Shown one piece after another: positions 51,299 to 59,132 of a stretch of DNA of 64,000 nt. The notes beneath the pieces were generated by a model, which was given only the letters and a program-made list of their open reading frames with translations, was not told the origin of the DNA and did no database searches. The number at the start of each line of letters is the position of its first letter. The first letter of the stretch is position 1. The stretch lies in NCBI RefSeq assembly GCF_020748185.1, contig NZ_JAHZMO010000014.1, positions 1 to 64,000 of the forward strand, read 5' to 3'. The DNA is from Terrisporobacter petrolearius. Its GTDB lineage: Bacteria; Bacillota; Clostridia; Peptostreptococcales; Peptostreptococcaceae. The position numbers and the translations under genes are program-made.

Positions 51299-52387
51299 TT
51301 AGTATGTTTCTATTCTTTTTTCTTTATATTTTATTGATTGAACAAATGAATATACTATTAAACCTTGTGCTATCATTCCACTTACTACCCATACAAAACC
51401 GCCAACTATTGGTAAAAGACTTAGCAATCTTACAACTAATACACCAACCAAAATCTGTAAGTATGGATTTTTATTCTTAAGTATTAGTCTGCCAAGTACT
51501 ATTCCCATAATCACCGGAGATAAATAAACTACTATAAAGTACATAATCAGTGAAATTACCCCCACAGGTAAGGCTATTATCGTTAGAAATAACAATAAAC
51601 TAACTATAGGCGTTAATATAAATGATGCCATACCTCCTAAAACAACTGGAAGCGGTTCTTTCACTAATAAATCATCACTTTTGATAAAGAATTTTTTAAA
51701 TATGGAGTATAAAAGAGCTCCGAATATTAAAGATCCTAAAATGGATAAAATAGTTCCAAAACCTAAAAAAGCTTTTATTTTACTCTCATCAGTAGAATTT
51801 TCCATCTTAGTGTATTGTATGTCGTTCATAGATACATTGGAGTTTACAATAGGCTCTTTAGGAGAGTATACCTTTATATTACCTGTGATTTCACCATTAT
51901 CTGCAATAATTAACTCATGGCAGTTTACGTTAACATCTCCATTAATTTTACCATTAATTATTATTGTATCACCTGTAGCATAAAATCCTTCACAACTGCC
52001 TTTAAAGTTAATATTCTCACCTGTAAGGTAAATAGCTTTTGCAGTAGTTTTTTTTCCTATATTAATATTTTGGCCAAAAGAAGTTATATTTTTTACATTT
52101 TTGCTATTAATACTTAAAGTTTGTGCTCCACATCTTATATTACCCTTTACCTCATTACTTGTTATGTTGATGGTCTCACCAAGGCATATAACATCACCAT
52201 TTACATTATCTTTTATGGTAATCTTTTTACCTGCAGAATAAATATCACCTAAAACTTCTTTTGAGATATTTATATCTTCATTTAATGCGAAATAATTAGA
52301 TGCACTATCTACATTATCTGCAAATGCATTAACTGTTAATAAGAGCATCATCAACAGTGTTAGAATAAAAACCCCTTTTTTCTTCAT
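51299..52387 (-). CDS. Exported bactofilin-like beta-helix protein with membrane domain
   Basis: A 362-aa protein: signal peptide (about 1-23), then about 150 residues of short beta-helix turns (GDIYSAGKKITIKDNVNGDVICLGETINI, TSFGQNINIG, GDTIIINGKINGDVNVNCHELIIADNGEITGNI) as in bactofilins / polymer-forming cytoskeletal proteins, but here outside the membrane. The C-terminal 150 residues form four or so helices (FGTILSILGSLIFGALLY, VVLGGMASFILTPIVSLLLFLTI, LLPIVGGFVWVVSGMIAQGL). Last gene of a three-gene operon with an AI-2E-family permease and a pseudokinase. Function unknown; a surface scaffold is plausible. Confidence 0.82.
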   Translation of the reverse strand: MKKKGVFILTLLMMLLLTVNAFADNVDSASNYFALNEDINISKEVLGDIYSAGKKITIKDNVNGDVICLGETINITSNEVKGNIRCGAQTLSINSKNVKNITSFGQNINIGKKTTAKAIYLTGENINFKGSCEGFYATGDTIIINGKINGDVNVNCHELIIADNGEITGNIKVYSPKEPIVNSNVSMNDIQYTKMENSTDESKIKAFLGFGTILSILGSLIFGALLYSIFKKFFIKSDDLLVKEPLPVVLGGMASFILTPIVSLLLFLTIIALPVGVISLIMYFIVVYLSPVIMGIVLGRLILKNKNPYLQILVGVLVVRLLSLLPIVGGFVWVVSGMIAQGLIVYSFVQSIKYKEKRIETY

Positions 52388-52416
52388 AATAACATCTCCC
52401 CTTGATTATTTTATTG

Positions 52417-53592
52417 CTACATTCTATCCATATAATCCTTGGTCTCTGTTGGTAATTCTTTATTCTTAAGTTTATATTCAACATCTTCTTTTATAATTGA
52501 ATAAACAACGGCAAATAAAGGTACACCTATTATCATTCCCACTATCCCTAAGAATTTACCTGCCACAAGTATGGCAAACAATATCCAAAATGCTGATATA
52601 CCAATTGAATCTCCTAGTATTTTAGGTCCTATAATGTTTCCGTCAATTTGTTGTATTATAAATACTAGTAACAAGAATATTAAGGCTTTAGTTGGAGAAA
52701 CAAATAAAATTATAATAAATGATGGTATCGCTCCAATAAATGGCCCAAAGAATGGAATTATATTAGTTACACCTATTATTACAGATATTAATAATGTATA
52801 TGGCATCTTAAATACTGAGAATACCACAAAACTTAATACTCCTATAATAGCAGAGTCAATTATTTTACCACTTAGGAATTTACCAAAAGTTTCATTACTT
52901 CTGTAAGTTAATTCAAATATTCTATTTGAAGTTTTAGTTGAAAACAGTGCACATATAATTTTTCTATTTATAGCAAAGAAGTTTTCTTTATCTATTAATA
53001 AATATACAGAAATAATAATTCCAAGAACTATATTCCATATACTTGATGCAATTATTTTCAACATATTTCCTACAATAGGAATTATTTCCTTCGCAAAATC
53101 CATAACAAATTGTATGTATTTATCCATTTGTTCTTGTATTAGTGTGGCATATTCTGGGCTTACATTTGTTTCATTTATTAAATTATTAAATAATCTAGTA
53201 ACATTATCTACATATTGAGGAACCTCATTGACAAATCCCATTATGCTCTCTATTAATTGAGGAACTATAAAGTGTATAAACAAATAGCATATACCTACAG
53301 CTGTTAAATATGTTAATAATAACCCTATACTTCTTTTATGTCCTCTTTTTAAATTACCGAACCACTGAGTTTTACCTAACATTTTCACTTCATAAAAGTC
53401 TAAAATAAAATTAAGCAAATACGCAATAGCAAATCCTATTATAAAGGGATATAATATCCCAATTGCAATACTTATTTTTTCACTAAAAGATCCTATTTGA
53501 GATGCTACAAAATAAAAAATTATACTACAGCAGATCACAATTAATGAATATACTGATATAGTGTTGTACTTTGAATTCCAATTTACTTTCAT
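52417..53592 (-). CDS. AI-2E (TqsA/PerM-like) family permease
   Basis: A 391-aa membrane protein with about eight helices. Family blocks: YPFIIGFAIAYLLNFILDF, LIDKENFFAINRKI, FGKFLSGKIIDSAIIGVL, GVTNIIPFFGPFIGAIPSFIIILF and IQQIDGNIIGPKILGDSIGISAFWILFAILVAGKF. Members export autoinducer-2, act as Na+/H+ antiporters or are uncharacterised. AGGAGAAAG precedes the ATG. Middle gene of the operon, 29-32 bases from its neighbours. Confidence 0.92.
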   Translation of the reverse strand: MKVNWNSKYNTISVYSLIVICCSIIFYFVASQIGSFSEKISIAIGILYPFIIGFAIAYLLNFILDFYEVKMLGKTQWFGNLKRGHKRSIGLLLTYLTAVGICYLFIHFIVPQLIESIMGFVNEVPQYVDNVTRLFNNLINETNVSPEYATLIQEQMDKYIQFVMDFAKEIIPIVGNMLKIIASSIWNIVLGIIISVYLLIDKENFFAINRKIICALFSTKTSNRIFELTYRSNETFGKFLSGKIIDSAIIGVLSFVVFSVFKMPYTLLISVIIGVTNIIPFFGPFIGAIPSFIIILFVSPTKALIFLLLVFIIQQIDGNIIGPKILGDSIGISAFWILFAILVAGKFLGIVGMIIGVPLFAVVYSIIKEDVEYKLKNKELPTETKDYMDRM

Positions 53593-53624
53593 ATTCTTTC
53601 TCCTGATAAATGATTATTTTCATG

Positions 53625-54581
53625 CTACTGAAACTGAATAATAACAGTGATTAAGATTGTTAGTGTTAAAACAAGCAACAATGCTTTTTGAAAAAACTTT
53701 CCTTGAAATTTCTTATGACCATTATCCTCTTCATATTTTTGCAAACTGCTTATATTATTTTCTTCAATATCAGCTTTAACATACATAAACTTGCTTAAAT
53801 CAATTAATACTTCTTTCACATTAGTATATTTTTCAGTTCTTCTAATAAGTTTTTTAACCATATTTACTAAGGCAATATTTTCAGTATTAATAGCCACAGC
53901 ATTCCAGTCAATTCCTCTATCAATTAATTTTAACATTTCCTCCTCATTTTTACCAATACCAAAGGGCATTTTTTTAAAAATTGCATCAAATAAAATTACA
54001 CCTAAAGAAAAAAAATCACTCTCCATATCTGTATAATTAATATTAATTTGATGAGGACATAAAAATCCTATACTATTATCTTTTCTAATATTAACGCCTT
54101 TATTGGCTTGAGTTATACCAAAATCATATATTTTCACATTATAATTTTCATCTACAAAAATATTATCTTCTGTTAATGACCCATGATATAGTTTATTATT
54201 ATAAGATGTGTCTAAGGCTCTTAGAATTTTTCTAGATATTTTAACTATACTATTTAAGTCCATATAATTACCTTTTATAACTTTTCTAAGCTCAATTCCA
54301 GCAAAAAATTCACTTACTATATAATAGCACCTTTCATTTTCAGTATAATGAGTACCTAAATCTAGTATTTTAGCAATATTAACAGAATTAATTTGTAACA
54401 AAGTCATCGACTCATCTATTAAATTAGGTAAAAATTTTTCATTAATATACTGGTCATCCCTTATAAATTGAATAAAAACTAAAATATCCTCTTGTAAATC
54501 TCTAGCCTTGTAAAATTCACCAAATTCAATTTCTTCATAATTATCCAATACCACATATCTATTCGAAATATACCTCAACAT
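53625..54581 (-). CDS. Membrane-anchored protein kinase homologue, probably a pseudokinase
   Basis: A 318-aa Ser/Thr-kinase-fold protein; start ATG 54581, with a run of seven G upstream. Gly loop is weak (EEIEFGEFYKA). The ATP-anchoring Lys of beta-3 is missing (VFIQFI, Gln38). The catalytic loop reads H133-G-S135-LTEDN instead of HRDxxxxN, so the base Asp is lost. DFG (153-155), the metal ligand, is retained. The body continues as a kinase C-lobe (SDFFSLGVILFDAIFKKMPFG). A single TM helix (ALLLVLTLTILITVII) ends the protein with no extracellular sensor. A signalling scaffold is more likely than an active kinase. First gene of the operon. Confidence 0.85.
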   Translation of the reverse strand: MLRYISNRYVVLDNYEEIEFGEFYKARDLQEDILVFIQFIRDDQYINEKFLPNLIDESMTLLQINSVNIAKILDLGTHYTENERCYYIVSEFFAGIELRKVIKGNYMDLNSIVKISRKILRALDTSYNNKLYHGSLTEDNIFVDENYNVKIYDFGITQANKGVNIRKDNSIGFLCPHQININYTDMESDFFSLGVILFDAIFKKMPFGIGKNEEEMLKLIDRGIDWNAVAINTENIALVNMVKKLIRRTEKYTNVKEVLIDLSKFMYVKADIEENNISSLQKYEEDNGHKKFQGKFFQKALLLVLTLTILITVIIQFQ

Positions 54582-54747
54582 ATCCCCCCCTTTGTTGCAT
54601 GTCATATGTAAATTATACCAATATATTACATTTTTTTCTATGTTTACCAAATGCCTTTATAAAAAAGTTTAACAAAACAGTTGAAAGGTACAAATATAGT
54701 TTTTATATACAAAAGGTAGGTCCTAAAAATAATAAGATAATTTTACG

Positions 54748-54783
54748 AAAAAAAGATGAACTCTTCTAGAGTTCATCTTTTTT
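54748..54783 (-). terminator. Terminator of the VanW-family gene
   Basis: AAAGATGAACTCT, loop TCT and AGAGTTCATCTTT with T run on both strands; directly past the stop of the VanW gene. Confidence 0.9.
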
Positions 54784-54784
54784 A

Positions 54785-56047
54785 TTATTCTCTATACACA
54801 CTTGTATAAATATATGATGTCTTACTTTTTCCATTTTCAGTTATAGTTCTATATGTTTTTGCAGCTGGTCTACCATTGTAAGTAAAGTTATCAACTTTTA
54901 TATTTACACCAACTTTATCTTGCGATGCACCATATATTACTGCAGAAATACTACTTCCACTTCTATAACATTGAACATATACTGCATGATCGAAGTTATT
55001 AGTAAATCTCAAATCACTATCTCCATCGTTAACCATGGCATCTCTACCTCTAGGAACATATGGTGATGTTTTAGAATGATTTCTAACTTGATCTATATTT
55101 AATCCTGACAATAAGACTGCATTAAATAAAGTAGTAGATGTTTGACATACTCCTCCTCCTGGTGCATCTTCATACTGATCACCTATTATAACAGAAGCTT
55201 TTTTGTATCCATTACTAAGAACTCTCATTCCTGTATGTTCATTGTATGAAAATGTTTCTCCCGGTTTTAGTATAACATTATTACATCTTTGAGCTGATAG
55301 CCCTATATTGTACGATCTCTCTATTAATGCAGAATTAAAAGTAGTTGAAAATGAAGCTAGACATGTGTTTATGCTAGATACATCTTCAGTAGATATTTTC
55401 GGTTTTGTAACACTTACTTTTAAGTCTATAGTCTCATATTTCTTGTTATTTAAAGCTTCCTTAACTAATTCTTTATTCTCTTTTGTTTCAAATTTCAAAC
55501 CAGTTTTTGAAGGATTAACACTTATACCACTACCTATATATACTGATGCATTTTTAAAGTCTTGATTAATTTCATTGGCAAACTTATTTAAGCACTCATC
55601 TAGTTTTTCTTCATCATAAGTAACTTTTATAGTATACTTTTCTCCTTCTGATTTCATACTCATGCTTATGTAAGAAGTAATGTCATTAAAGTAAGAACCT
55701 GTTCTTGTGGTATTGTAAGCTTTTTCTACTAATTCTTCACTATTATACTTTAAATCAATATCCTCAAAATCAATTTCATAATTATTATTATCATAACTTA
55801 AATTTAAATTTTGTGGCTTGTATTTTTTATTTATAGCTTCAATAGCCTCTTTCTTACTCATATTAGATACTTCTACCCCTTGTATAAAAATATTATCAGC
55901 TATTTTACCATTATATAAAGACTTTTTAGTAAAAGAATTTATTGAGATACAAATAATTACTATTATAATACCTACTGCTATTCCCAATCTTTTATACAAT
56001 TTATTTTTATCTTTTTGGGCTGATTTTCTTTCTATATCGTCACCCAT
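54785..56047 (-). CDS. VanW-family protein with PG_binding_4 domain
   Basis: A 420-aa membrane-anchored protein. TM helix at about 22-43 (LGIAVGIIIVIICISI), an extracellular PG_binding_4 (YoaR-like) region (about 55-220: IFIQGVEVSNMSKKEAIEAINKKY), and a VanW domain (about 245-370: YNIGLSAQRCNNVILKPGETFSYNEHTG, GGGVCQTSTTLFNAVLLSGLNI, RNHSKTSPYVPRGRDAMV). Such proteins act in the cell wall in unknown ways, possibly tied to L,D-transpeptidases. GAGGTGAT precedes the ATG. Single gene. Confidence 0.93.
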   Translation of the reverse strand: MGDDIERKSAQKDKNKLYKRLGIAVGIIIVIICISINSFTKKSLYNGKIADNIFIQGVEVSNMSKKEAIEAINKKYKPQNLNLSYDNNNYEIDFEDIDLKYNSEELVEKAYNTTRTGSYFNDITSYISMSMKSEGEKYTIKVTYDEEKLDECLNKFANEINQDFKNASVYIGSGISVNPSKTGLKFETKENKELVKEALNNKKYETIDLKVSVTKPKISTEDVSSINTCLASFSTTFNSALIERSYNIGLSAQRCNNVILKPGETFSYNEHTGMRVLSNGYKKASVIIGDQYEDAPGGGVCQTSTTLFNAVLLSGLNIDQVRNHSKTSPYVPRGRDAMVNDGDSDLRFTNNFDHAVYVQCYRSGSSISAVIYGASQDKVGVNIKVDNFTYNGRPAAKTYRTITENGKSKTSYIYTSVYRE

Positions 56048-56239
56048 AACATCACCTCATCCCTACAAAGGATTATATTTTATAATTAACTTATAAACAA
56101 CAAATTTTGTCAAGATGTAACTATATTGTTACACATTTTCCCACTAGTATATGATATTTTCCACATAAAAAACCTATACTTAGTATTTACCCAAGTATAG
56201 ATTTATTTTAAATACTTTATATATAAATAATTTATTTTA

Positions 56240-56410
56240 TTAATGCATTCTTTCTTTTTTTATTCCAGTAAATCTACCAGAATCAGCTACAAACACAAAT
56301 CCCATTTTATTATAGATTTCATTTAATTGCATTAATGTAACTTCACCCTTTTTTATATTGTCTAAAGTTATATCTTCTATTCTTTTTTCATTAGTTATTA
56401 ATGTTCCCAT
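56240..56410 (-). CDS. Small 56-residue protein behind an SOS-like promoter
   Basis: ATG at 56408-56410, TAA at 56240-56242, with AGGAGTGAT 6 bases upstream. The protein begins MGTLITNEKRIEDITLD, continues KKGEVTLMQLNEIYNKMGFVFVAD and ends FTGIKKERMH; no membrane helix or signal is visible. I do not recognise the family. It is supported by a strong RBS and by an excellent promoter with LexA-like boxes 120-150 bases upstream. If that control is real it is a DNA-damage-induced small protein, possibly a regulator or toxin-like inhibitor. Confidence 0.7.
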   Translation of the reverse strand: MGTLITNEKRIEDITLDNIKKGEVTLMQLNEIYNKMGFVFVADSGRFTGIKKERMH

Positions 56411-56498
56411 AATTTATCACTCCTAAAAATTAATAATTTTAATTCATTATATTAATATGCTTGTACTAATATGATAAGATTTAAAAATAATTCTATTC

Positions 56499-56561
56499 AA
56501 ACGTCCGTTCCAAATGTTCGTTCTATGTAATAATTATATACGAACACTTATTCGTTATCAA
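56499..56561 (-). promoter_or_regulatory. Promoter with LexA-like boxes
   Basis: On the minus strand TTGATA (56556-56561), a 17-base spacer and TATAAT (56533-56538) form a near-consensus promoter. The spacer contains CGAATAAGTGTTCG (56541-56554), one mismatch from the Gram-positive SOS pattern CGAAC-N4-GTTCG. After the start point lie GAACGAACATTT (56512-56523) and GAACGGACGTTT (56499-56510), a tandem pair of the form GAAC-N4-(A/G)TTT. Confidence 0.6.
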
Positions 56562-56705
56562 GTATATTTTTGTTTTTTGTAGAAATTTTTACTTAATAGT
56601 AATAAAATACTACCTTTTGTAGATTTATCACTATTATACTGTTAAAATGAAATCGAAAGCTTTTTATTTTAATTTAATAAATACTTTTTAAAGGGGTGAA
56701 TTCAT

Positions 56706-56963
56706 ATGAGTCGTGTAGCTGTAATAAGTGCTGTTTTAGATGAACCAGAAAAATGTCAACAAGAGTTTAACAAAATTTTAGGTGGATTTAAAGGAATTAT
56801 TAAAGGAAGAATGGGTATTCCTTTTGATGATGAAGGAGTGTCCGTTATAGCTGTTACTGTTGTAGGTGATATGGATACAATTAATAATTTAACAGGTAAA
56901 TTAGGAAAAATACCATCTGTATCTGTTAAAACAAGTGTTTCTAAAAAAGAAATAAGAGACTAA
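56706..56963 (+). CDS. TM1266-family iron-only hydrogenase system regulator
   Basis: An 85-aa ACT-like protein. SRVAVISAVLDEP, KILGGFKGIIKGRMGIPFDDEGVSVIAVTVVGDMDTINNLTGKLGKIPSVSVKTSVSK matches the TM1266 family, often found with [FeFe]-hydrogenase genes and proposed to act in their regulation. AAAGGGGTGAA precedes the ATG. The window also has hydE, but 28 kb away. Single gene. Confidence 0.9.
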   Translation: MSRVAVISAVLDEPEKCQQEFNKILGGFKGIIKGRMGIPFDDEGVSVIAVTVVGDMDTINNLTGKLGKIPSVSVKTSVSKKEIRD

Positions 56964-57157
56964 TTTTTAGTTTAAAATCCTATAAAAAATCATTTACACA
57001 ACATATGTCACTGTAATAAATATCCAAACATTTTTTCGTATTATTTTTTTATTATAGATATACTTTTTTTTACATAATAATTAGCCATGTTCCTTGTTTT
57101 TTTCAATTATCATATAGTATTATTATGTTAAAGGGAATATAAAAAGGGGGAGGGGCA

Positions 57158-57717
57158 ATGAAACAAGCTAATGTGGATAATACAATAAAATTCATTGAAA
57201 AAAAGACTGAATATGAAGGCAAAAACAAGATCTCTAAACTGCATATTAGTAAGCTTAGTAAAAATCACAAAGTAATTGGATATCAAGAACACAAGAAATT
57301 GAAAGCCCTTGAATCTAAAAAGCGAAAAGTCTTTAATTCTAAAATATTTAAATTTAGAAAAAAATCCTTGGAATTTTCATAATAGCATCAAGTGTATTAG
57401 TTGGTATGTATTTATGGCAAAAATTCTATAATCCTTCCTATATTCAATCAGATGGTCATAATTTTAAGGTTGAAACTCAAAACTTATCAAATTCTGATGT
57501 ATCAACATACTCTTCTATTGTAAAAGAGTCCATACAAAGCACTCTAGGAGTCAAATATAAGGTTAATGTTGATCAACTTCATAAAAATGGCAACTTAGTC
57601 TTTGCTAGAGGATATTTTAATGTTCCAGACAAAGGTGATATAAATTTCGATATGATACTAAAAAACTATTCGCCATCTTCTTTAAAGATTAATGGTGAAG
57701 AATACTTAAAAAAATAA
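57158..57717 (+). pseudogene. Bitopic membrane protein gene split by a frameshift in an A7 tract
   Basis: Frame 1 (57158-57382, GGGGGAGG upstream) encodes a basic cytoplasmic region ending FKFRKKSLEFS. One extra A in the A7 run at 57358-57364 would continue it as KILGIFIIASSVLVGMYLW, a clean transmembrane helix, into the frame of 57406-57717, which encodes an extracellular domain (YSSIVKESIQSTLGVKYKVNVDQL, ARGYFNVPDKGDINFDMIL). The whole would be about 187 aa. It is either a phase-variable gene, a programmed frameshift or a sequencing error. I do not recognise the family. Confidence 0.75.
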
Positions 57718-57742
57718 GGTGCATTTAGCACCTTATTTTTTT
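57708..57742. terminator. Shared bidirectional terminator
   Basis: AAAAAAATAAGGTGC, an ATTTA loop and GCACCTTATTTTTTT. It overlaps the stop codons of the two convergent genes. Confidence 0.93.
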
Positions 57743-57951
57743 ATATTATTTTTTGCATCTTTAACATTATCTTTAACAGCTTTTCCTACATTTACGCCAG
57801 TATTTATAGTTTCTTTTGCCACATTCCCTACTCCATTAATTACATCTTTGCCCACATTTACACCTGTATTTATAGTTTCTTTTGCCACGTTTCCTACTCC
57901 GTTTATAACTTCCTTGCCTACATCAGTAACAGGTTTTGTAACCTTAGCCAT
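57733..57951 (-). CDS. Small protein with a 22-residue tandem repeat
   Basis: A 72-aa protein; start at ATG 57951, with GGAG 9 bases upstream. It contains the unit GVGNVAKETINTGVNVGK twice within two 22-residue blocks, then a Lys/Asp/Asn tail (VKDNVKDAKNNIKK). The pattern is amphipathic and resembles LEA-like or YtxH-like stress proteins; no catalytic motif. The repeats are nearly identical at DNA level (66 bp each). Function unknown. Confidence 0.75.
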   Translation of the reverse strand: MAKVTKPVTDVGKEVINGVGNVAKETINTGVNVGKDVINGVGNVAKETINTGVNVGKAVKDNVKDAKNNIKK

Positions 57952-58065
57952 ATGATACATCTCCTATACAATAATTTTATTATAAAGTTATTTACAATAT
58001 ATTATATGACAAATTAATTATATTGTTCCTATATTAAATTATTTATTTTATAATATATATTTTTA

Positions 58066-58167
58066 TAAAAAATTCGCTTCGCTCATGTCGCCAACGAGAT
58101 GCCTTTGAGCAGAGTGTTGGCAAATCATCTTGCTATCGCTTTAAGCCACTGCATGAGCGCCATGTAA
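58066..58167 (-). repeat. Dispersed intergenic repeat, copy 5
   Basis: On the minus strand it starts at TTTTTTACATGGCGC after the terminator of the first 3D-domain gene. It carries GCAGTGGCTTAAAGCGATAG, a distinct middle and the end GAGCGAAGCGAATTTTTTAT, the latter identical to copy 1. It lacks the GCAAGGTCGTTGC module. Confidence 0.75.
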
Positions 58168-58170
58168 AAA

Positions 58171-58196
58171 ATAAAAACAAGGCTAAGCCTTGCTTT
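58171..58196 (-). terminator. Terminator of the first SH3b-3D gene
   Basis: CAAGGC, TTA loop and GCCTTG followed on the minus strand by TTTTTATTTTTT. It touches the stop codon. Confidence 0.8.
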
Positions 58197-58753
58197 TATT
58201 TTAATATTTGTAATGTTATTGTTTTAACTCCCCACTTGTTACAAGCCGATGAGGAATTCATATATATATCAATTTTATTTCCTTTTATTCCTCCACCACA
58301 GTCTTCTGCTGTGAATACTTTATCCAATTCTTTTATATATACTTTTGTCCCATAAGGTATAACCTTTGGATCTACTGCTAAAGTTCCATACTTTGCCTTA
58401 GTTCCTGTAGCCGTATATCCTCCACCTGTATATGCATACGCTTTAACTGTTATTCTCTTCTTAACATTTGAAGATGAACTTGATTTTTTTATATATTTTA
58501 CACTAGACCAACCTGTTTTATTGCTATACTTAACTTTGTGCCATCCATTTTTAGTAGAAATTATTTTTACTTTTGTTCCTTTTTTAATTTTTCCTATTGA
58601 TTTATATTTAGTTGAAGCTCCAGATCTAACATTAATTGTTGCTGTTGCTGTTGCATTTATAGTTGCAGCGTCTGCCTCTATCGGCTTTATTATACCCATA
58701 GTCATTACTAATGCTCCTACTATGGCAGTAATTTTTAAAGTCTTTTTAAACAT
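58196..58753 (-). CDS. Secreted SH3b-3D cell-wall protein
   Basis: A 185-aa exported protein. Signal peptide (about 1-29), one bacterial SH3 domain (about 35-90: INVRSGASTKYKSIGKIKKGTKVKIISTKNGWHKVKYSNKTGWSSVKYI) and a 3D domain (about 105-184: GTLAVDPKVIPYGTKVYI and EDCGGGIKGNKIDIYM, which carry the three conserved Asp). 3D domains have the lytic-transglycosylase MltA-like fold and occur in peptidoglycan enzymes such as YocH and RpfB. A WalR-type box lies upstream. It is a paralogue of the next gene. Confidence 0.93.
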   Translation of the reverse strand: MFKKTLKITAIVGALVMTMGIIKPIEADAATINATATATINVRSGASTKYKSIGKIKKGTKVKIISTKNGWHKVKYSNKTGWSSVKYIKKSSSSSNVKKRITVKAYAYTGGGYTATGTKAKYGTLAVDPKVIPYGTKVYIKELDKVFTAEDCGGGIKGNKIDIYMNSSSACNKWGVKTITLQILK

Positions 58754-58887
58754 ATATTTCCCCCTATATTAATTTTTAAGGTTGTTTTCTCACTGAAAAT
58801 TATTTCGTCTTTAATGTATGTTTTATTATTGCTATACATATATAGTATTACATTTTAGTAACTTTTTAAAGTCTTTTTGAGAAAAAA

Positions 58888-58904
58888 GTTACAAACTAGT
58901 AACA
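58888..58904 (-). promoter_or_regulatory. WalR/YycF-type binding site
   Basis: Minus-strand TGTTACTAGTTTGTAAC fits TGTWAH-N5-TGTWAH, the binding pattern of the essential WalKR cell-wall regulator of Firmicutes. In Bacillus the 3D-domain hydrolase YocH is a WalR target. It lies 135 bases upstream of the first SH3b-3D gene. Confidence 0.5.
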
Positions 58905-59104
58905 TAAATACATATTTTCCATTTTTTACATAAGCCTACATATAAGTATTTGCAATAGTTTTATAAATATCATTCTAAAATAAATCTTTTTTTACTTTTT
59001 TATTCTTTGTAACTTTTAATTTACATTTTGTAAACATTTTCTCATGTCTCAAATTGTAATTTTCCTACAAACTATATTAAGAATAATAATATATATTTTC
59101 ACAT

Positions 59105-59132
59105 AAAAAAAGCCAAGATAAACTTAGCTTTT
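59105..59132 (-). terminator. Terminator of the second SH3b-3D gene
   Basis: AAAGCTAAG/CTTGGCTTT (one T-G pair) with seven T on the minus strand. The remaining gap 58754-59104 holds the WalR box and a TTTACA/TGTAAA dyad near 59030, nothing else. Confidence 0.8.
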
